Source: Anastrepha obliqua
Lineage: Eukaryota > Arthropoda > Insecta > Diptera > Tephritidae
Direction: 5' to 3'
Assembly: GCF_027943255.1 (NCBI RefSeq)
Contig: NC_072893.1
Location: 4,278,001-4,342,000 of the forward strand
Length of the DNA stretch: 64,000 bases
The notes beneath the pieces are model-generated. The model was not told the origin of the DNA, made no database searches, and was given only the letters and a program-made list of their open reading frames with translations. Positions 53,609 to 62,587 of this stretch are shown piece after piece; the first letter of the stretch is position 1; every line of letters starts with the position of its first letter. The translations under genes were made by a program, and so were the position numbers.

Positions 53609-56600
53609 GGTTTCATGTACTTTGATTACCTGACCAATGTAAATTTTTAAGCAAACGCAACGGGCGGGCCAACCACAAAAGACGCATAGACGCGCTGGGG
53701 ATAGACGCTAGGAGCGCATGTGGTAACGTTGTTATGTTTTCAGGTGCTCGTTAACATACTTAGGTGTAGAGTAATTTTAAATAACCGTTATGCAGACTAA
53801 GTAGGCTTAAGGCAGGTCTGGACGCAAGTGCGTTAAGAACTTAACTCGTTCAGATATATAGACATGCGTGCTTATAAGAATACTTATAAGCAGTAATAAA
53901 GGATACAGAGTATATGCCGTTTGAGCGCGACTAAGCGAATAAAAGCAATAAGATTAAACAGGGAGGGGGAAGAGCAGAAGTGTAGATTAAGCAGAGGCAG
54001 GCAAGTGACGCGAAGTATTTACGCGCCCGGCCGTTACAAGCGCGCTCTCACAGGCAACTGTAAACAAAGGTGCGACCGATAAAATGGCTTTAATGTTCTC
54101 AAACTTACAACAGAAATAACGCCTTAGATATGTACGTATTTTTAATCCGCCTATTTGCTATGAATCTTTTATAACGAAAAAAGCTACAAATAATTGACAG
54201 CGCGATCACTCAATTGGAGCGAAGGGCCGACCGACCGACCGACCGAGCGACCGAGTGAACGCCATTACTGCGCATGTGCGCGCTCAATCAACCGAAGGTG
54301 GAAGTTAACGGAATAATCATAGCATGTAAATATTTTAGATATATCACTGAGTACTTCGTATTTGGCTAGGCTTAGGCACTTTGCGACCGATCGAGATACT
54401 TTTTACTTCAGTTGTGTTCGTTTTTAATAAATTCGTTTACTGATAAACATATTCATACATATATATGTGTACGTATGTATACACCTATACATATGCATAT
54501 ACAAGCACATTAACGTATTGTTAATCTAGTACATAGTTAGCGAATAAAGAACTTTGTTTATATTCATATATATACACATATACATACATACCTATAAATA
54601 CGTGCGTAATTTAGCGTACGCAAAAATGTTATGTTTTAAATATTAAAGAAGGAATATTAAATATTTTTAAACCTCACAAACAAACAACTACAGTGTATGG
54701 AATGTTGTATGTACTGTAAGTCCAGGTATGTTGAAAGTATGCAAATAGTCCACTGCCATGAACGCTGTGTATACAAGTAAAAGCGTATGTGTGTTTCCGC
54801 TATCACAATCGTGTGGCCGTGCTGGAACCAATTGGTATACCGGTTTGCCTCGAGGCCTTCCAACTCGAAGCGCGCAAAGCAATACATAGTTGAGATTGTA
54901 AATTAGAAAACACTACCACGAATGCAACCAATCAAGCAACAAATCAATACACATTTCTCATCATCAATTGTCCTCACATAAACTCCAATTGGATTTGAAA
55001 AAAATACACTTTTTTATTTGAATGCAAAACCAAATTAATTATTTTTTAGTTACCGCATTTAAAATTATTTCTTTTAAAATTCGAAAGTAAAAATGAAAAC
55101 ATTGAAAAAAAAATAAGTGAATCCCAAAAATCGCCAACTACATCACCCCCAACCCTTACCTCACCCCTACCCCTTCCACATGCCCACGTGCCTTCTACTG
55201 CTGTTATTACCACTGCAAAATACTATTACTACCACTGCCACCCCGCACCCACCCAAACAGCTGAAGCCGACAAGGGCGAAATTGGCGCGCACTAAGTGTT
55301 GCCGCTTTTGCCACGGGCTTAGTGGGTTGCAGGTTGGTGTACCTCCTTTAACCTCGAAAAAAAAAACATTTATTACGATTATAAAGGAAAGAGAAGCATC
55401 AAAAGAGACACTAGTGACAAAAAACCATAAAAGCTTAAAAGAGAACAAAAACAAAAAACAAAAAGGGTATTAAAAAAAATATTAAAATCAATTCTACAAA
55501 TCAATCAGGCCAAAAATGTTTCAAAATTACATAAAAATAATTCAAAATTTTTTGCCTAACAGGCAACTCAGAAATTAACGCGAAAAGAACAGAAAACCAA
55601 AACAAAAATTCACAAAATTCACTCGTTCGCAGTGATTTCGCCGATTTCAGTCGCCGACTCAAAGCATGTTTTGTTTATCTTACGTTTTTGTTTCAAAATT
55701 CTAACACTAGCAATTACGTACATCGCCGCAACGTAACTCAATCGCAGATCAGAGAAATTATAGCAATTGGTTCCAATGGTATTGGGACTCCACAGTCCGC
55801 AATCAGCTTACGTCCGGAAGGCAATGCGCGCGGAGAAAGCGCTGCCGCCGGCAATGAAAGCAAGGTCTGGTGCTGCTACACCCTGTGCTGGGCGCTTGTT
55901 TCATTGCCGTGGCAGCGCCTGCTCGTCGTGCATTGTGCTTTTGTATGTGTGTGGGTTTGAAACGAAACACAATCCCATTCCCAGAACAATGTCGATCCAC
56001 TTCAGCGGCAGAAATTGAATCCGGCAGAGCAAAGAAACGGCTTCACACAAACAACGGATTAGTTTAGTTTGTTGTCAAAAACAAGAACTGCAATAAATGC
56101 GTGCCAAAAGCCAAACATATAGAGCGAATGAATATTTCTGCATCAAGAACCAGAAAGTCTAGCGTTGGAACATTTAGTTCGCATTTTTCATGTCGAGATT
56201 GATTTATTATGAAATTTTAATGATACATTTTTGAGCCTGGATTTGTTAGTGTACAAAGACATTGACACAAAAAAGCCACAAAACACTCACGTGACAATAT
56301 CGAAATTTACACCAAACACCAAACCGAACTGATGAACATCAAGTAGCACAAAACAAGAGCAAAAACACTCAGCTAACAGACCTGGACACACTGACTAAAC
56401 GACGGTGGGTTCACCAAAAAACTGCTGAAACAGAAAAAAATCAAGTAAAAAAAACGAGCAAACCAACAAAACAAGAATACTAAAACCAAAACAAACAATA
56501 AACCAAACCAAATACAAACAATTAACTAAAAAAAAATACAAAAAAAAAACGAAAACTGATAGCAAGCAAACAAAGTCACTATTGTCTCTTTTTTTCTTCT

Positions 56601-57893
56601 CTTCCTATATGTCGTATAGGTGGAAGTACCAACCTGCTTGGTGGCGTTATAATACCCGGTGGCAGTCCCAATACAAGTAGTAGTAGCAACCAAAAACTGC
56701 AACACGAACATCTCCACCATTCCACCACCACTACCACAGCCACCACTACAAGCACCACTCACCAGTTCCACAATCATCATCATCTTCAACAGCAACAACA
56801 ACACCAACACCTCCATCACCACCAGCAACAACAACAGCAATCATCCTCACCGCATCACCAACAGCAGCAACAACAATTGCACTCCCACCACATGCGCAGC
56901 GAACGCGACTTGGACCGTTCGACCACCGACTGCAGTCCGCGCTCGCCAGACCAGCGCATGCCGAAGCGACCAGCCAGCGAGCAGCCACACCATATACAAT
57001 CCCATCATTCGACCGCCTCGTCACCATCCGATGTGATTGCGTCTACACCACCGCCACCACCACCGCCGCAACATATGAAACCACCGTCACCGCATCATAC
57101 CCACCAGCATCCACACTTTAGCCACCAACAATTGCCGCTCGCCATGTTACCGTCCCACCATCTGCACGCCCACCACGATCTAGCAGCATCCGCCCACCAC
57201 CACCATCACTTGTCGCGCACCGGCTCGCCATTGGATCATCACCACCTGTTGCACCATCGCCGTTCCTCGCTCTCGCCTTCGCCCACCGGCCGCGGTTCGG
57301 GCGGCTCTGCGGCTGGCATACTCTCCTCGACGCGCGGTGGCGACATGGTTGGGGGTAGTAGTCGCCTACTTTTGCCGCTGCCACTAAGCGCCTGCCACCG
57401 ATGCGACGTATGCGGTAAATTACTCAGCACAAAGCTGACGCTGAAACGGCACAAGGAGCAGCAGCACCTCCAGCCGCTCAATAATGCCGTTTGTAATTTG
57501 TGCCATAAAGTCTTTCGCACGCTGAATAGCCTCAACAACCACAAGAGCATCTACCATCGCCGTCAGAAGAACCATCACTCGTACTTTCATCACAGTAGCG
57601 CGGTGGGCGGCGGTGTGACCGGTGGCAGCCCCAGCAGTCGGCTGCATCAGTCACTCAGCTCGTTGGGCGCCGCAGCGGTTGCCAACAATAGCGTCGGCGC
57701 AGGTGGCAATGGCAATGCGGTGGCAGCAGCAGCTGCGGCAGCTGCCGCCGCGGCGGAACTATTACTCTCACCGATTGTAGGCGCGGCCGCGGTCGCAGGT
57801 GGAGGTGGTGCTGGACCCACAGTGCAACTCTCACACGGTGGACAGCAGCAGTCTTCACCCAATATGGTGAAGCCCTGTATGGATTTCTTATAA
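27330..57893 (+). CDS. br: broad (Broad-Complex), Z4-type isoform (spliced)
   Basis: It uses the same six core exons as the Z1 form, then splices from 45306 to 56620 and ends at a TAA (57891-57893). The total is 2,526 nt, or 841 aa. The final exon carries a His/Gln-rich stretch, a Ser/Pro/His region, two C2H2 fingers at residues about 677-700 and 708-730, and an Ala/Gly-rich tail. The finger pair ([15 protein letters not shown], then [18 protein letters not shown]) is what I recall as the Z4 pair of Drosophila. Known: Z4 was the fourth Broad finger pair described and acts in metamorphosis. Odd: the frame stays open for 89 codons after the TAA, so the true C-terminus may be longer (see 57894-58163). 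Gene identity is near certain and the Z4 label is likely. Confidence 0.92.
27590..28390 (-). mobile_element. non-LTR retrotransposon fossil (RNase H and C-terminal region)
   Basis: Minus strand pieces in order: [19 protein letters not shown] (an RNase H end, 27990-28060), [16 protein letters not shown] (about 27850-27950), [11 protein letters not shown], then [19 protein letters not shown] and [10 protein letters not shown] (about 27600-27720). The Cys-rich knuckle expected between the last two pieces is mostly deleted. Sequence up to about 28390 looks like more of the same ORF but weakly. It starts only about 75 bp after the br donor at 27516. Confidence 0.65.
28391..33040. other. br intron sequence, no gene recognised
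   Basis: It contains CA runs (30123-30140, 30367-30388), a GGCAAA-type repeat near 28765-28800, AAC-rich DNA at 29725-29770 and TG-rich patches. The longest frame (minus strand, 28683-29546, 287 codons) is a by-product of these repeats. The segment 32571-32625 resembles the dispersed repeat at 38750-38940. Confidence 0.45.
32571..32625 (+). repeat. fragment of a dispersed repeat also present at about 38750-38940
   Basis: The pieces gatgttgttccacaaatg and gacagcttttgcgtcgcctc resemble gacagttttatgtcgcctcc at about 38790. From memory this motif order occurs in an abundant tephritid repeat. The fragment is short. Confidence 0.35.
33050..33165 (+). ncRNA. tRNA-Lys-like SINE head or tRNA pseudogene
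   Basis: The stretch ttggctcatttgccagtgta resembles a tRNA D-arm/A box. Then tttctga-tttttaa-tccgaaa forms an anticodon-like arm with a 7-nt loop whose anticodon would be TTT (Lys). Then gggcttgattcaa resembles a degraded B box. A T7 run follows at about 33162. No good acceptor stem is seen, so it is not a working tRNA; a tRNA-derived SINE remnant is the likeliest reading. Confidence 0.4.
33454..33760 (+). mobile_element. Tc1/mariner-type transposase fossil (N-terminal helix-turn-helix)
   Basis: The + strand reads [16 protein letters not shown], then after a frameshift [20 protein letters not shown] and [21 protein letters not shown], a stop, PSTSLPRRS. This is the paired helix-turn-helix pattern of DUF4817-like transposase N-termini. 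No catalytic domain follows. It is a dead fragment. Confidence 0.65.
33945..34110 (+). mobile_element. solo mariner terminus
   Basis: The sequence ggtggcacaaaattaatcac at 33948-33967, followed by ccctatctgaaga and tttttgcaaatg, matches the outer end and 5' leader of the mariner fossil at 1910-2546 (on that copy's minus strand). No transposase remains; the AT-rich minisatellite begins about 130 bp later. Confidence 0.6.
34237..35475. repeat. 1.2-kb AT-rich minisatellite, unit about 23-24 bp
   Basis: Tandem degenerate copies of a unit close to tttctgaatttttctaaatt, roughly fifty in all, with T-run length variation. It is strongly strand-asymmetric (T-rich on the + strand) and lies in the 16-kb br intron. 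Confidence 0.9.
35476..37930. other. br intron sequence, no gene recognised
   Basis: Moderately AT-rich unique-looking DNA with a short CACACCCATA repeat at about 36305-36335. No domain was recognised in any frame. Confidence 0.45.
37940..38640 (-). mobile_element. non-LTR retrotransposon fossil
   Basis: The minus strand reads [22 protein letters not shown] near 38530-38600, a junction typical between reverse transcriptase and RNase H in non-LTR ORF2s. After that come a decayed RNase H start and a 131-codon open frame (37947-38342) with a Trp/Cys pattern ending LCLACGEV. Much of RNase H is deleted. Orientation is antisense to br. Confidence 0.6.
38750..38940 (+). repeat. dispersed noncoding repeat
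   Basis: The pieces ctcttcctatttgtgatgtg, tatgtcgcctccgaatgac and cccgaggggcgacc occur in this order. They match, as I remember, a high-copy tephritid repeat. Part is shared with 32571-32625. The class is unknown. Confidence 0.4.
38941..41349. other. br intron sequence, no gene recognised
   Basis: CA/GT microsatellites at about 40240-40260 and 40818-40837, CTG-rich sequence at 40350-40460. The frames on both strands there are repeat by-products. Confidence 0.45.
41351..43041 (-). mobile_element. mariner element fossil with both ends and an inserted non-LTR fragment
   Basis: Terminal inverted repeats of about 31 bp (41351-41381 and 43011-43041, 26 of 31 matching) share the inner part gcggttcgataa. 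The minus-strand pseudogene starts at 42879 ([19 protein letters not shown]) and continues with [16 protein letters not shown] near 42060 and [20 protein letters not shown] near 41800. [17 protein letters not shown] then leads to a stop at 41416-41418. Frameshifts and stops are frequent, and the DNAP motif is broken (ILHEGDAL). A foreign insert splits it at about 42110-42640. Confidence 0.8.
42110..42640 (-). mobile_element. non-LTR retrotransposon fragment nested in the mariner fossil
   Basis: The minus strand reads [19 protein letters not shown], then [20 protein letters not shown] with [15 protein letters not shown]. This is the Cys/His-containing C-terminal part of a non-LTR ORF2. The mariner reading frame stops and resumes on either side, so this is a later insertion. 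Boundaries are approximate. Confidence 0.6.
43270..43435 (+). repeat. short interspersed repeat with (ACA)n tail
   Basis: The segment runs from agtcggctccacgttaccgg through ttcggccaaggacttatcac and atatatggggaacgtttatg to gctgctacaacaacaacgac. I remember the same order, with a CAA tail, from tephritid sequences. It lies about 140 bp before the second br coding exon. Confidence 0.45.
43576..43764 (+). CDS. br: br second coding exon: C-terminal half of the BTB domain
   Basis: This exon has 63 codons in phase 0. The acceptor is acttttgcag at 43575 and the donor is tagt|gtaagt at 43765. It encodes [14 protein letters not shown], the [13 protein letters not shown] turn and [13 protein letters not shown], then QQQAEETHS. 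Joined to the previous exon it completes a full BTB domain of normal length. It is separated from the next exon by only 67 bp. Confidence 0.97.
43832..44246 (+). CDS. br: br third coding exon: core linker
   Basis: This exon is 415 nt, starting in phase 0 after ttcctacag and ending one base into a codon before gtaagt at 44247. It begins [12 protein letters not shown] and contains [45 protein letters not shown] and the end PPLKEEK. These blocks follow the Broad core region in order. There is no folded domain; it is a disordered linker with short conserved islands. If the donor were ignored, the frame would run on to a stop at 44264-44266 after KCLLK, which I regard as intron reading. Confidence 0.95.
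44333..44597 (+). CDS. br: br fourth coding exon: Gly/Asn/Ser linker with sumoylation-like motif
   Basis: This exon is 265 nt between tcacgtttag (ends 44332) and the donor attgag|gtaagc (44598). It encodes a Gly/Asn-rich run, [20 protein letters not shown] and [23 protein letters not shown]. The VKSEP motif fits a psiKxE sumoylation consensus, which is an inference. The reading frame enters with two bases completing an Arg codon and leaves with two bases of a Ser codon. Confidence 0.94.
44662..44807 (+). CDS. br: br fifth coding exon: core linker
   Basis: This exon is 146 nt. The acceptor is ttgtgtacag at 44661 and the donor is ttagctg|gtgagt at 44808. It encodes [19 protein letters not shown], then MMSPAES and [13 protein letters not shown]. 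The order matches the Drosophila core ([13 protein letters not shown], then FNFP). The 64-bp intron before it is typical of fly short introns; the intron after it is 448 bp and rich in small hairpins. Confidence 0.94.
44808..45255 (+). other. br: br intron with tandem/palindromic gagctttcac repeats
   Basis: The intron before the 51-nt exon holds two direct copies (about 44957-45005 and 45030-45075) of a unit containing tgatgaaagctcaagcattt and gttacttaa. A perfect 11-bp inverted repeat, tgagctttcac (45127-45137) and gtgaaagctca (45154-45164), has a 16-nt loop. More half copies of aaagctc lie nearby. Confidence 0.7.
45256..45306 (+). CDS. br: br sixth coding exon: last common exon before the zinc-finger choice
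   Basis: This is a 51-nt microexon between ttcaattgcag (ends 45255) and cgcaag|gtgagt (45307). It encodes [17 protein letters not shown] and leaves one G for the next codon. The Drosophila core ends with a similar block (LNTQLQQSGDLAVSPQG). Both terminal exons in this window begin with GT after the acceptor, completing a Gly codon, so this donor is the shared alternative-splicing hub. Confidence 0.93.
45307..52661 (+). other. br: br 7.4-kb intron between the core and the Z1 exon
   Basis: No Z2- or Z3-like zinc-finger exon was found: no frame shows a C-X2-C..H-X3-5-H pair. A (GT)n run lies at about 46933-46968, CA runs at 49685-49700 and 49915-49955, a 22-bp direct duplication (aacttcaacccctttaaatt) at about 49603-49644, and a C-run at 51533-51542. 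No transposon coding remnants were recognised. Confidence 0.5.
52662..53608 (+). CDS. br: br terminal exon with Z1-type zinc-finger pair
   Basis: The acceptor (cttgtcgtcag) ends at 52661 and the stop is TAG at 53606-53608, giving 947 nt. It encodes an Asn-rich start, a Ser/Gly/Asn tract, a poly-His/Gln block near 53020-53075, poly-Ala near 53170-53215, then two C2H2 fingers. Finger 1 (53318-53389) has Cys codons at 53324 and 53333 and its last His at 53387. Finger 2 (53411-53479) has its first Cys at 53414 and last His at 53477. Both fit C-X2-C-X12-H-X4-H. The tail after the fingers is short and ends NHRSSS. The finger pair is almost exactly what I recall for Drosophila Z1. Confidence 0.95.
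53609..54650 (+). other. br: probable 3' UTR of the br Z1 transcripts
   Basis: This is noncoding sequence after the Z1 stop. AATAAA hexamers occur at 54426-54431 and 54543-54548, so cleavage somewhere about 54445-54570 is likely. A GACC tandem (54226-54256) and TATA/CATA-rich runs near 54450-54600 are the only low-complexity parts. The exact end is an inference. Confidence 0.5.
54651..56619 (+). other. br: br intron segment between the Z1 and Z4 exons
   Basis: A-rich DNA. A C-rich stretch at 55140-55320 gives a 118-codon frame (55117-55473) without a recognisable domain. The Z4 acceptor region (56580-56619) has a good pyrimidine tract. No other exon could be supported. Confidence 0.45.
56620..57893 (+). 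CDS. br: br terminal exon with Z4-type zinc-finger pair
   Basis: The acceptor (gtcgtatag) ends at 56619, and the frame is set by the G left over from 45306. It starts [18 protein letters not shown], then a Thr/His/Gln-rich repeat region to about 56880, then [20 protein letters not shown] and several poly-Pro/His stretches. Finger 1 (57396-57467) and finger 2 (57489-57557) both fit C-X2-C-X12-H-X4-H. An Ala/Gly-rich tail leads to MVKPCMDFL and TAA at 57891-57893. The first 85 codons have no ATG and are reachable only by splicing, which supports the exon call. Confidence 0.93.
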
Positions 57894-58163
57894 GATCAAC
57901 ATCACCTGCTGCAGCAGCTCTTCCATGTTGCTCTGAACACGCCGCAGCCACCACCGCCCACGCTCTCCGCCAGTATGAGCCCGATGTCGGCGATAGGACA
58001 GGGAACACTGCCCGTAACGACAATGGTTGATTTGCCATATGGACACCAGCTACCGCCGACTGTGGACCTAACGCAAATGGATCACTACGCCGGTGTTAGT
58101 AGCGGCGGTGGAGGTGGCGGTGGAAGCGAGCATTACGAGCGCATGAATTTACTAGAGCACTGA
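57894..58163 (+). CDS. br: in-frame 89-codon extension downstream of the Z4 stop (candidate readthrough or mini-intron C-terminus)
   Basis: After the TAA at 57891-57893 the same frame runs 89 sense codons to a TGA at 58161-58163. It begins DQHHLLQQLFHVAL, has a PQPPPPTLS stretch, SPMSAIGQ, VDLPYGHQLPPTVDL, a Gly run, and ends YERMNLLEH. Composition and codon choice resemble the exon before the stop and not the AT-rich flank after 58164. Possible readings are stop-codon readthrough (common in flies) or removal of a 48-nt in-frame intron at 57867-57914 (atg|gtgaag ... ctgcag|cag), which would delete the stop. A recent nonsense change in this individual is a third option. That it is or was coding is fairly convincing; the mechanism is open. 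Confidence 0.55.
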   Translation, partial: DQHHLLQQLFHVALNTPQPPPPTLSASMSPMSAIGQGTLPVTTMVDLPYGHQLPPTVDLTQMDHYAGVSSGGGGGGGSEHYERMNLLEH

Positions 58164-59140
58164 GCAGCACAGCATGGACTGTTGTGAATGCCACAAGTAC
58201 TAAAGCGATAAACCGATCGTACCGATGAAGTGACCAATTCAAAAAAACAAAAAAACCACAAAAGACTAAGTGACCAAAAATGTGAAAATTAAGCAGAGAC
58301 TTTAAACACTAAAAAAGTTCGACACAAAGCGAGCGACCGACCGACCCTCCCACAGTGAAACGAGCTGAACATTTTTAAAGCAAACATACAAACAAAAAAG
58401 AATGCAAGCACAAAAAGTATGAATAGCAAAAAAAAAAAACAAGAAAAAAAGGAATAAAAAGAAGAGGAAGAAAAGAAGGAGAAAAGAAGAAGAAAAACGA
58501 GAACAAACTAAAATTGTTGAATTGAAAAACGCAAGAATGCAAAACTGTGATTTTTTACATCTCTTTTTTGAGTTTTACGAACAAAACATTATTTTTCGAT
58601 GTACAACATCATTGACTTTTACATGCATGGAAATGTACTTTTAGTGAAAGCATCACGCGTGCACAGATATTTTATAAAACCTTAGTTTAATTTAGGCGCA
58701 GAGCTGATTGAGCGCCGAACGGTGCACTGGCAGCGCTGCTGAAGCGGGCGCACACACAGGCGCAAAGTGAGAAGGACCGAGCAAATATGCGATATGACGA
58801 TGTGCTCCTACACACATACGAACTCACGCTTACAAACACACTCACACGCATTCGCACATGACGGACATGATTGGAGAAATATTTGCGGAATTGTACATAC
58901 AAGACTACATTTTATTGATTTCGACTACTGAGAACAAGGCGTGGGATGGGTTCGGCATGAATTGAAGACTGTTAGAGAAATTTTATTTGATTTTATTTTT
59001 AGTTTTCCATATTTATAATATTTAGGCGTGTGCGAAAAATTGTTGACGTGGGACTGCGGAAAGCTCCCAAATTACATACTTAGTGTAGTTGGGCAATATT
59101 TAGACAATGAGAAATAAAACAAACGACAAACACAAACGAA
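58164..59140 (+). other. br: probable 3' UTR of the br Z4 transcripts (minimum extent)
   Basis: This is A-rich noncoding sequence after the last possible Z4 stop. It includes an oligo-A/AAG-rich run near 58420-58505 and a GACC run at about 58336. AATAAA is at 59113-59118 and more A-rich signals follow, so longer 3' UTRs are possible. The end point is only a guess from the first good hexamer. Confidence 0.4.
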
Positions 59141-62100
59141 CACACACACACGCACTCATGCAAATGAAGCGGTTTCGAGCGGGGTGCTTCATGAACTATT
59201 TTTAACTACAGCTACCGTCAAATGAGAGAACTAGCAACAGACACCTATACACACACACACACACACACACTAATGCGGAGGTAGATTGATAATAATGAGA
59301 TGTGCAATTTTTATTTGTTGACAATACAAGATTAGTGTTAGTATTCTGTTTTCCCATTTATGATAAGAAGGAAAGCGACTGAAATAAAAGTAAAAGAAAG
59401 TAAACAAATCGTAACGCATGACCCACGCGTGCGTGAGGACGGCACGCTGAATGCCCACCCTCACATACTAGCCTACAGGCGTATACATATAGGCGCTCGA
59501 GCGCATACTACTTTAGTGGACTTATTGTGTACTCTCAATTGGATACATAGTATGAACATGCAGACATACAACAACAACAATAGCATCTGTGCATGTATAA
59601 CTTGTGTAGAAATTTCGTTTATCTGTGCTGTTACCATACATATATACATACAATACATATAAACAATGTAAAAACACATGCATAGATGCAAGCAGAAATC
59701 ACTCTTTATATAGCCAATGTATGTAAGCGTTTACCTATTATATACCTATTAATATAAGACGTGTATGTACATACCAATACGAATACAGTGGAATACATCT
59801 GTATGTGTGTAGATATACAAATTATGAAAAGTTTGCGGGCAGCGCATAGGATTTTCAAAGTTTTAAACTAATTAGGCTAAGCGCAGGGGGAAGAGAAGAC
59901 GAGTTTCGTTATACACACACCTATACATAAACTGCAAATATATTTATATACATATACACGTGTAAATGTACGTAAATGATACTTTGTAAATAGCAAAAGA
60001 AATATATTAGCGACTTGTCATTTATTGTAAAGAATTTTTTCCTAATTTTACTTCTCAAATGCGGATGTGAATTCGATTCCAAAACTTTTTAACAGAAATC
60101 TATAAGCAAAAACTAATAAAAACTTCCAAAATCATGACGGTTTTCCATGAACTCATTGATGAAACTCAAAACTCTTAGCTTGGCTGCAAAATTTGTAATA
60201 ATTTTATTTCAAAGCTTTTTGGCTTACGTAAAAATTTTCAAGCTCAAAAACCCTTTTTTTTGGTTTTTTTGTTTTTTGATATGCGCAGAGATATGAGTTT
60301 GCTGGCAACCGCAGCAAGGACTGATAGGTTTTAGGACAATTACAAATTATGAAAAAAAAAACTTTTAACGCAAAAATATGCAACAAAAATATTTTAACAT
60401 TTCAAAAAATATTGTTTTTGTTTTTTTTTTTGTAAACTTTTATGATATTTACGACTCTATCGGTATTGGGAAATTGTGACTAAAAAATTGTGATTCGTGA
60501 TTAATTGGCATTTTAAGTGGCGTGTAAAAATGTGTGTGTTTGGACACACGCACACATGCACACATTGATGAAATCAAAATTTTTGCATTATTATATTTAG
60601 AATATTGAGGATAAAGTAAAAACGAGAAATGAGAAATAATTTTTTGCTTTTCATTTAAAGAAGACTGAAAATTGGCATTTCGAAAGAAGTAAAATTTTAG
60701 AAAAACCAAAAATTAATTCACACCCAAAATGTGGAGGTTTGTACGACTTTTTATCTGCACAAAAAATTGGAGAAAAAACGTTGATTAGACTCGAAAACTT
60801 ACGATTACTGTTATTTTTTTTAGTATTTTAGCGAAATCAAAAATCAAATAAAATATTGTATTTTTGGAGGAGAAAGTCTGTTTTTAACAATTCGATACCA
60901 AATTTTATTATTTACAAGTACATGCAAATATTTTTTTGTTTTAAGACATTTTTATTTTTAATTTTTAAAACATTTATTTGCTTATAATTTGCGGTTGATT
61001 TACCACCTTTGTCATGGCGTCCCCCCGAGCGGCGGCGCATGAGGAGTTCAAAACTTTTTTTATGCATTACGTGCGGTATTTCTTTTTTTACATTTTTATG
61101 CGACAATATTAAGATAGACTTAAAATACGGTATATGGTCGGGCACGTTTAGTCCGGCACGAATAAATTAGAAGCTTAAGTATTAGTTGGCATTCGGAAAA
61201 TTCAAATCACTTTTATGTGGCAAAGTGGCGCCGAAATCCGCATCTTTTTTACACTCGTATGTAGTACTTGTGCGTATGTGCGTTATATGATTTCTTCATT
61301 TTTTATGGCATATACACACACATACTTAGTTTGAACTTAAGTGCTTTACTAACACACTTACGAATTAAATTCACTAATATACATATACACACATAAATAT
61401 AGTTTAGAAAATTAATCGTTTTTTTATATATGCTTTAAATATTACATATATACATATATAAACACACACTCACACACAAACACACACACACGTATGTACA
61501 TATATGTAGAAATGAACTACTGAGTTTGTGCGAAGAAGCAAAAAATTAAATAAAAAAAAAATAAGAAAAAAGGCAAAAACGCATAACGGCAAAATAAAAA
61601 TCCTCTAAATAGCAAATAAAATTTTATATAAAATGTAAAAATATGTATGAAATGAGAAACCCGAAAGTAATTGTACACTAAAGTCGCAACAGCGAAGCAA
61701 AAGGAAAACAAAAATGGTTAAAAACAATTAGATTTCATTGAATAATAAGTAATTTAAGGGTAATTGTAAATATTTTAAATATTGTAATATAAGAAATGAG
61801 TAAGAGAAAATGAAGGAGAAATTGTAAAAGTTAATATAATCGTAATAATCGTTTTGTTTTTGTGAATTTTTTAATTAAATGCTGTTTACAAACACATTTA
61901 CATGCATACATATTTACATATACTATACACTTGTACGTTCAACGTCTACAACTTGTGTCCTTTTAGGCGCTTTACATTAGTTTTATATTACAGATGATTT
62001 AGAATGTACGAAGGACGCATAAAACACTATAAAGTATCCGTAAAAAACGAAAATAGCTCTAAGGTAAATCCATCAGCAGCACCAACAGACCCGCCATACA

Positions 62101-62433
62101 TGCAAACATCCTAATTTCCAAACAGACATACGCCACGCATACATACATACACACATAAACAAACTCCAAACAAACATAAACACTCACGCCAACACACACA
62201 CACACGCATACACAAACACTCATATATAAATCCTCTCATACACTCTGTATCCACTACCATTAAACTACTTCCATCTCAAACTATATAGCATTATGGAAAT
62301 ATTGAAAACTTACTACAATAAAAACATAACAACTGTAATCAAAACAAAAAATAGCAACTCTATCTCTTCTTGTTTTCTTAATTGATAAATATGTGCATAG
62401 CACGCAGCTACATGTGCTTAGAATACAAACATA
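59141..62433. other. 3' flank or extended Z4 3' UTR, no gene recognised
   Basis: AT-rich with a (CA)n run at 59249-59270 and many CATA/TACA stretches. No coding signal on either strand. Confidence 0.45.
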
Positions 62434-62587
62434 ACCATAGACCATAGACCATAGTCCATAGACCTACTGTAGATCATAGAGCATCGAGCATCGAGCATCG
62501 AGCAAACCATAGACCATAAATCACAGCAAATAGCAAATAGCAAACAGAGAACATAAAACATAAAACAAAAGACAAAAAAAGACATAG
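62434..62587. repeat. heptamer tandem repeat with drifting unit
   Basis: Starting with accatag repeated, the 7-bp register is kept for about 22 units while the unit changes to atcgagc (three copies), agcaaat (two), ataaaac (two) and A-rich forms. Confidence 0.7.

Noticed and set aside
53606..53650. Readthrough of the Z1 stop codon
   Set aside because: The frame after TAG closes after 13 codons at a TAA, so there is no extension comparable to that of Z4.
55117..55473. 118-codon frame with a CCRFCHG motif between the Z1 and Z4 exons
   Set aside because: Considered as another finger exon, but there is no second Cys/His pair and no acceptor in the right phase; the rest is Thr/Pro and Lys-rich low complexity.
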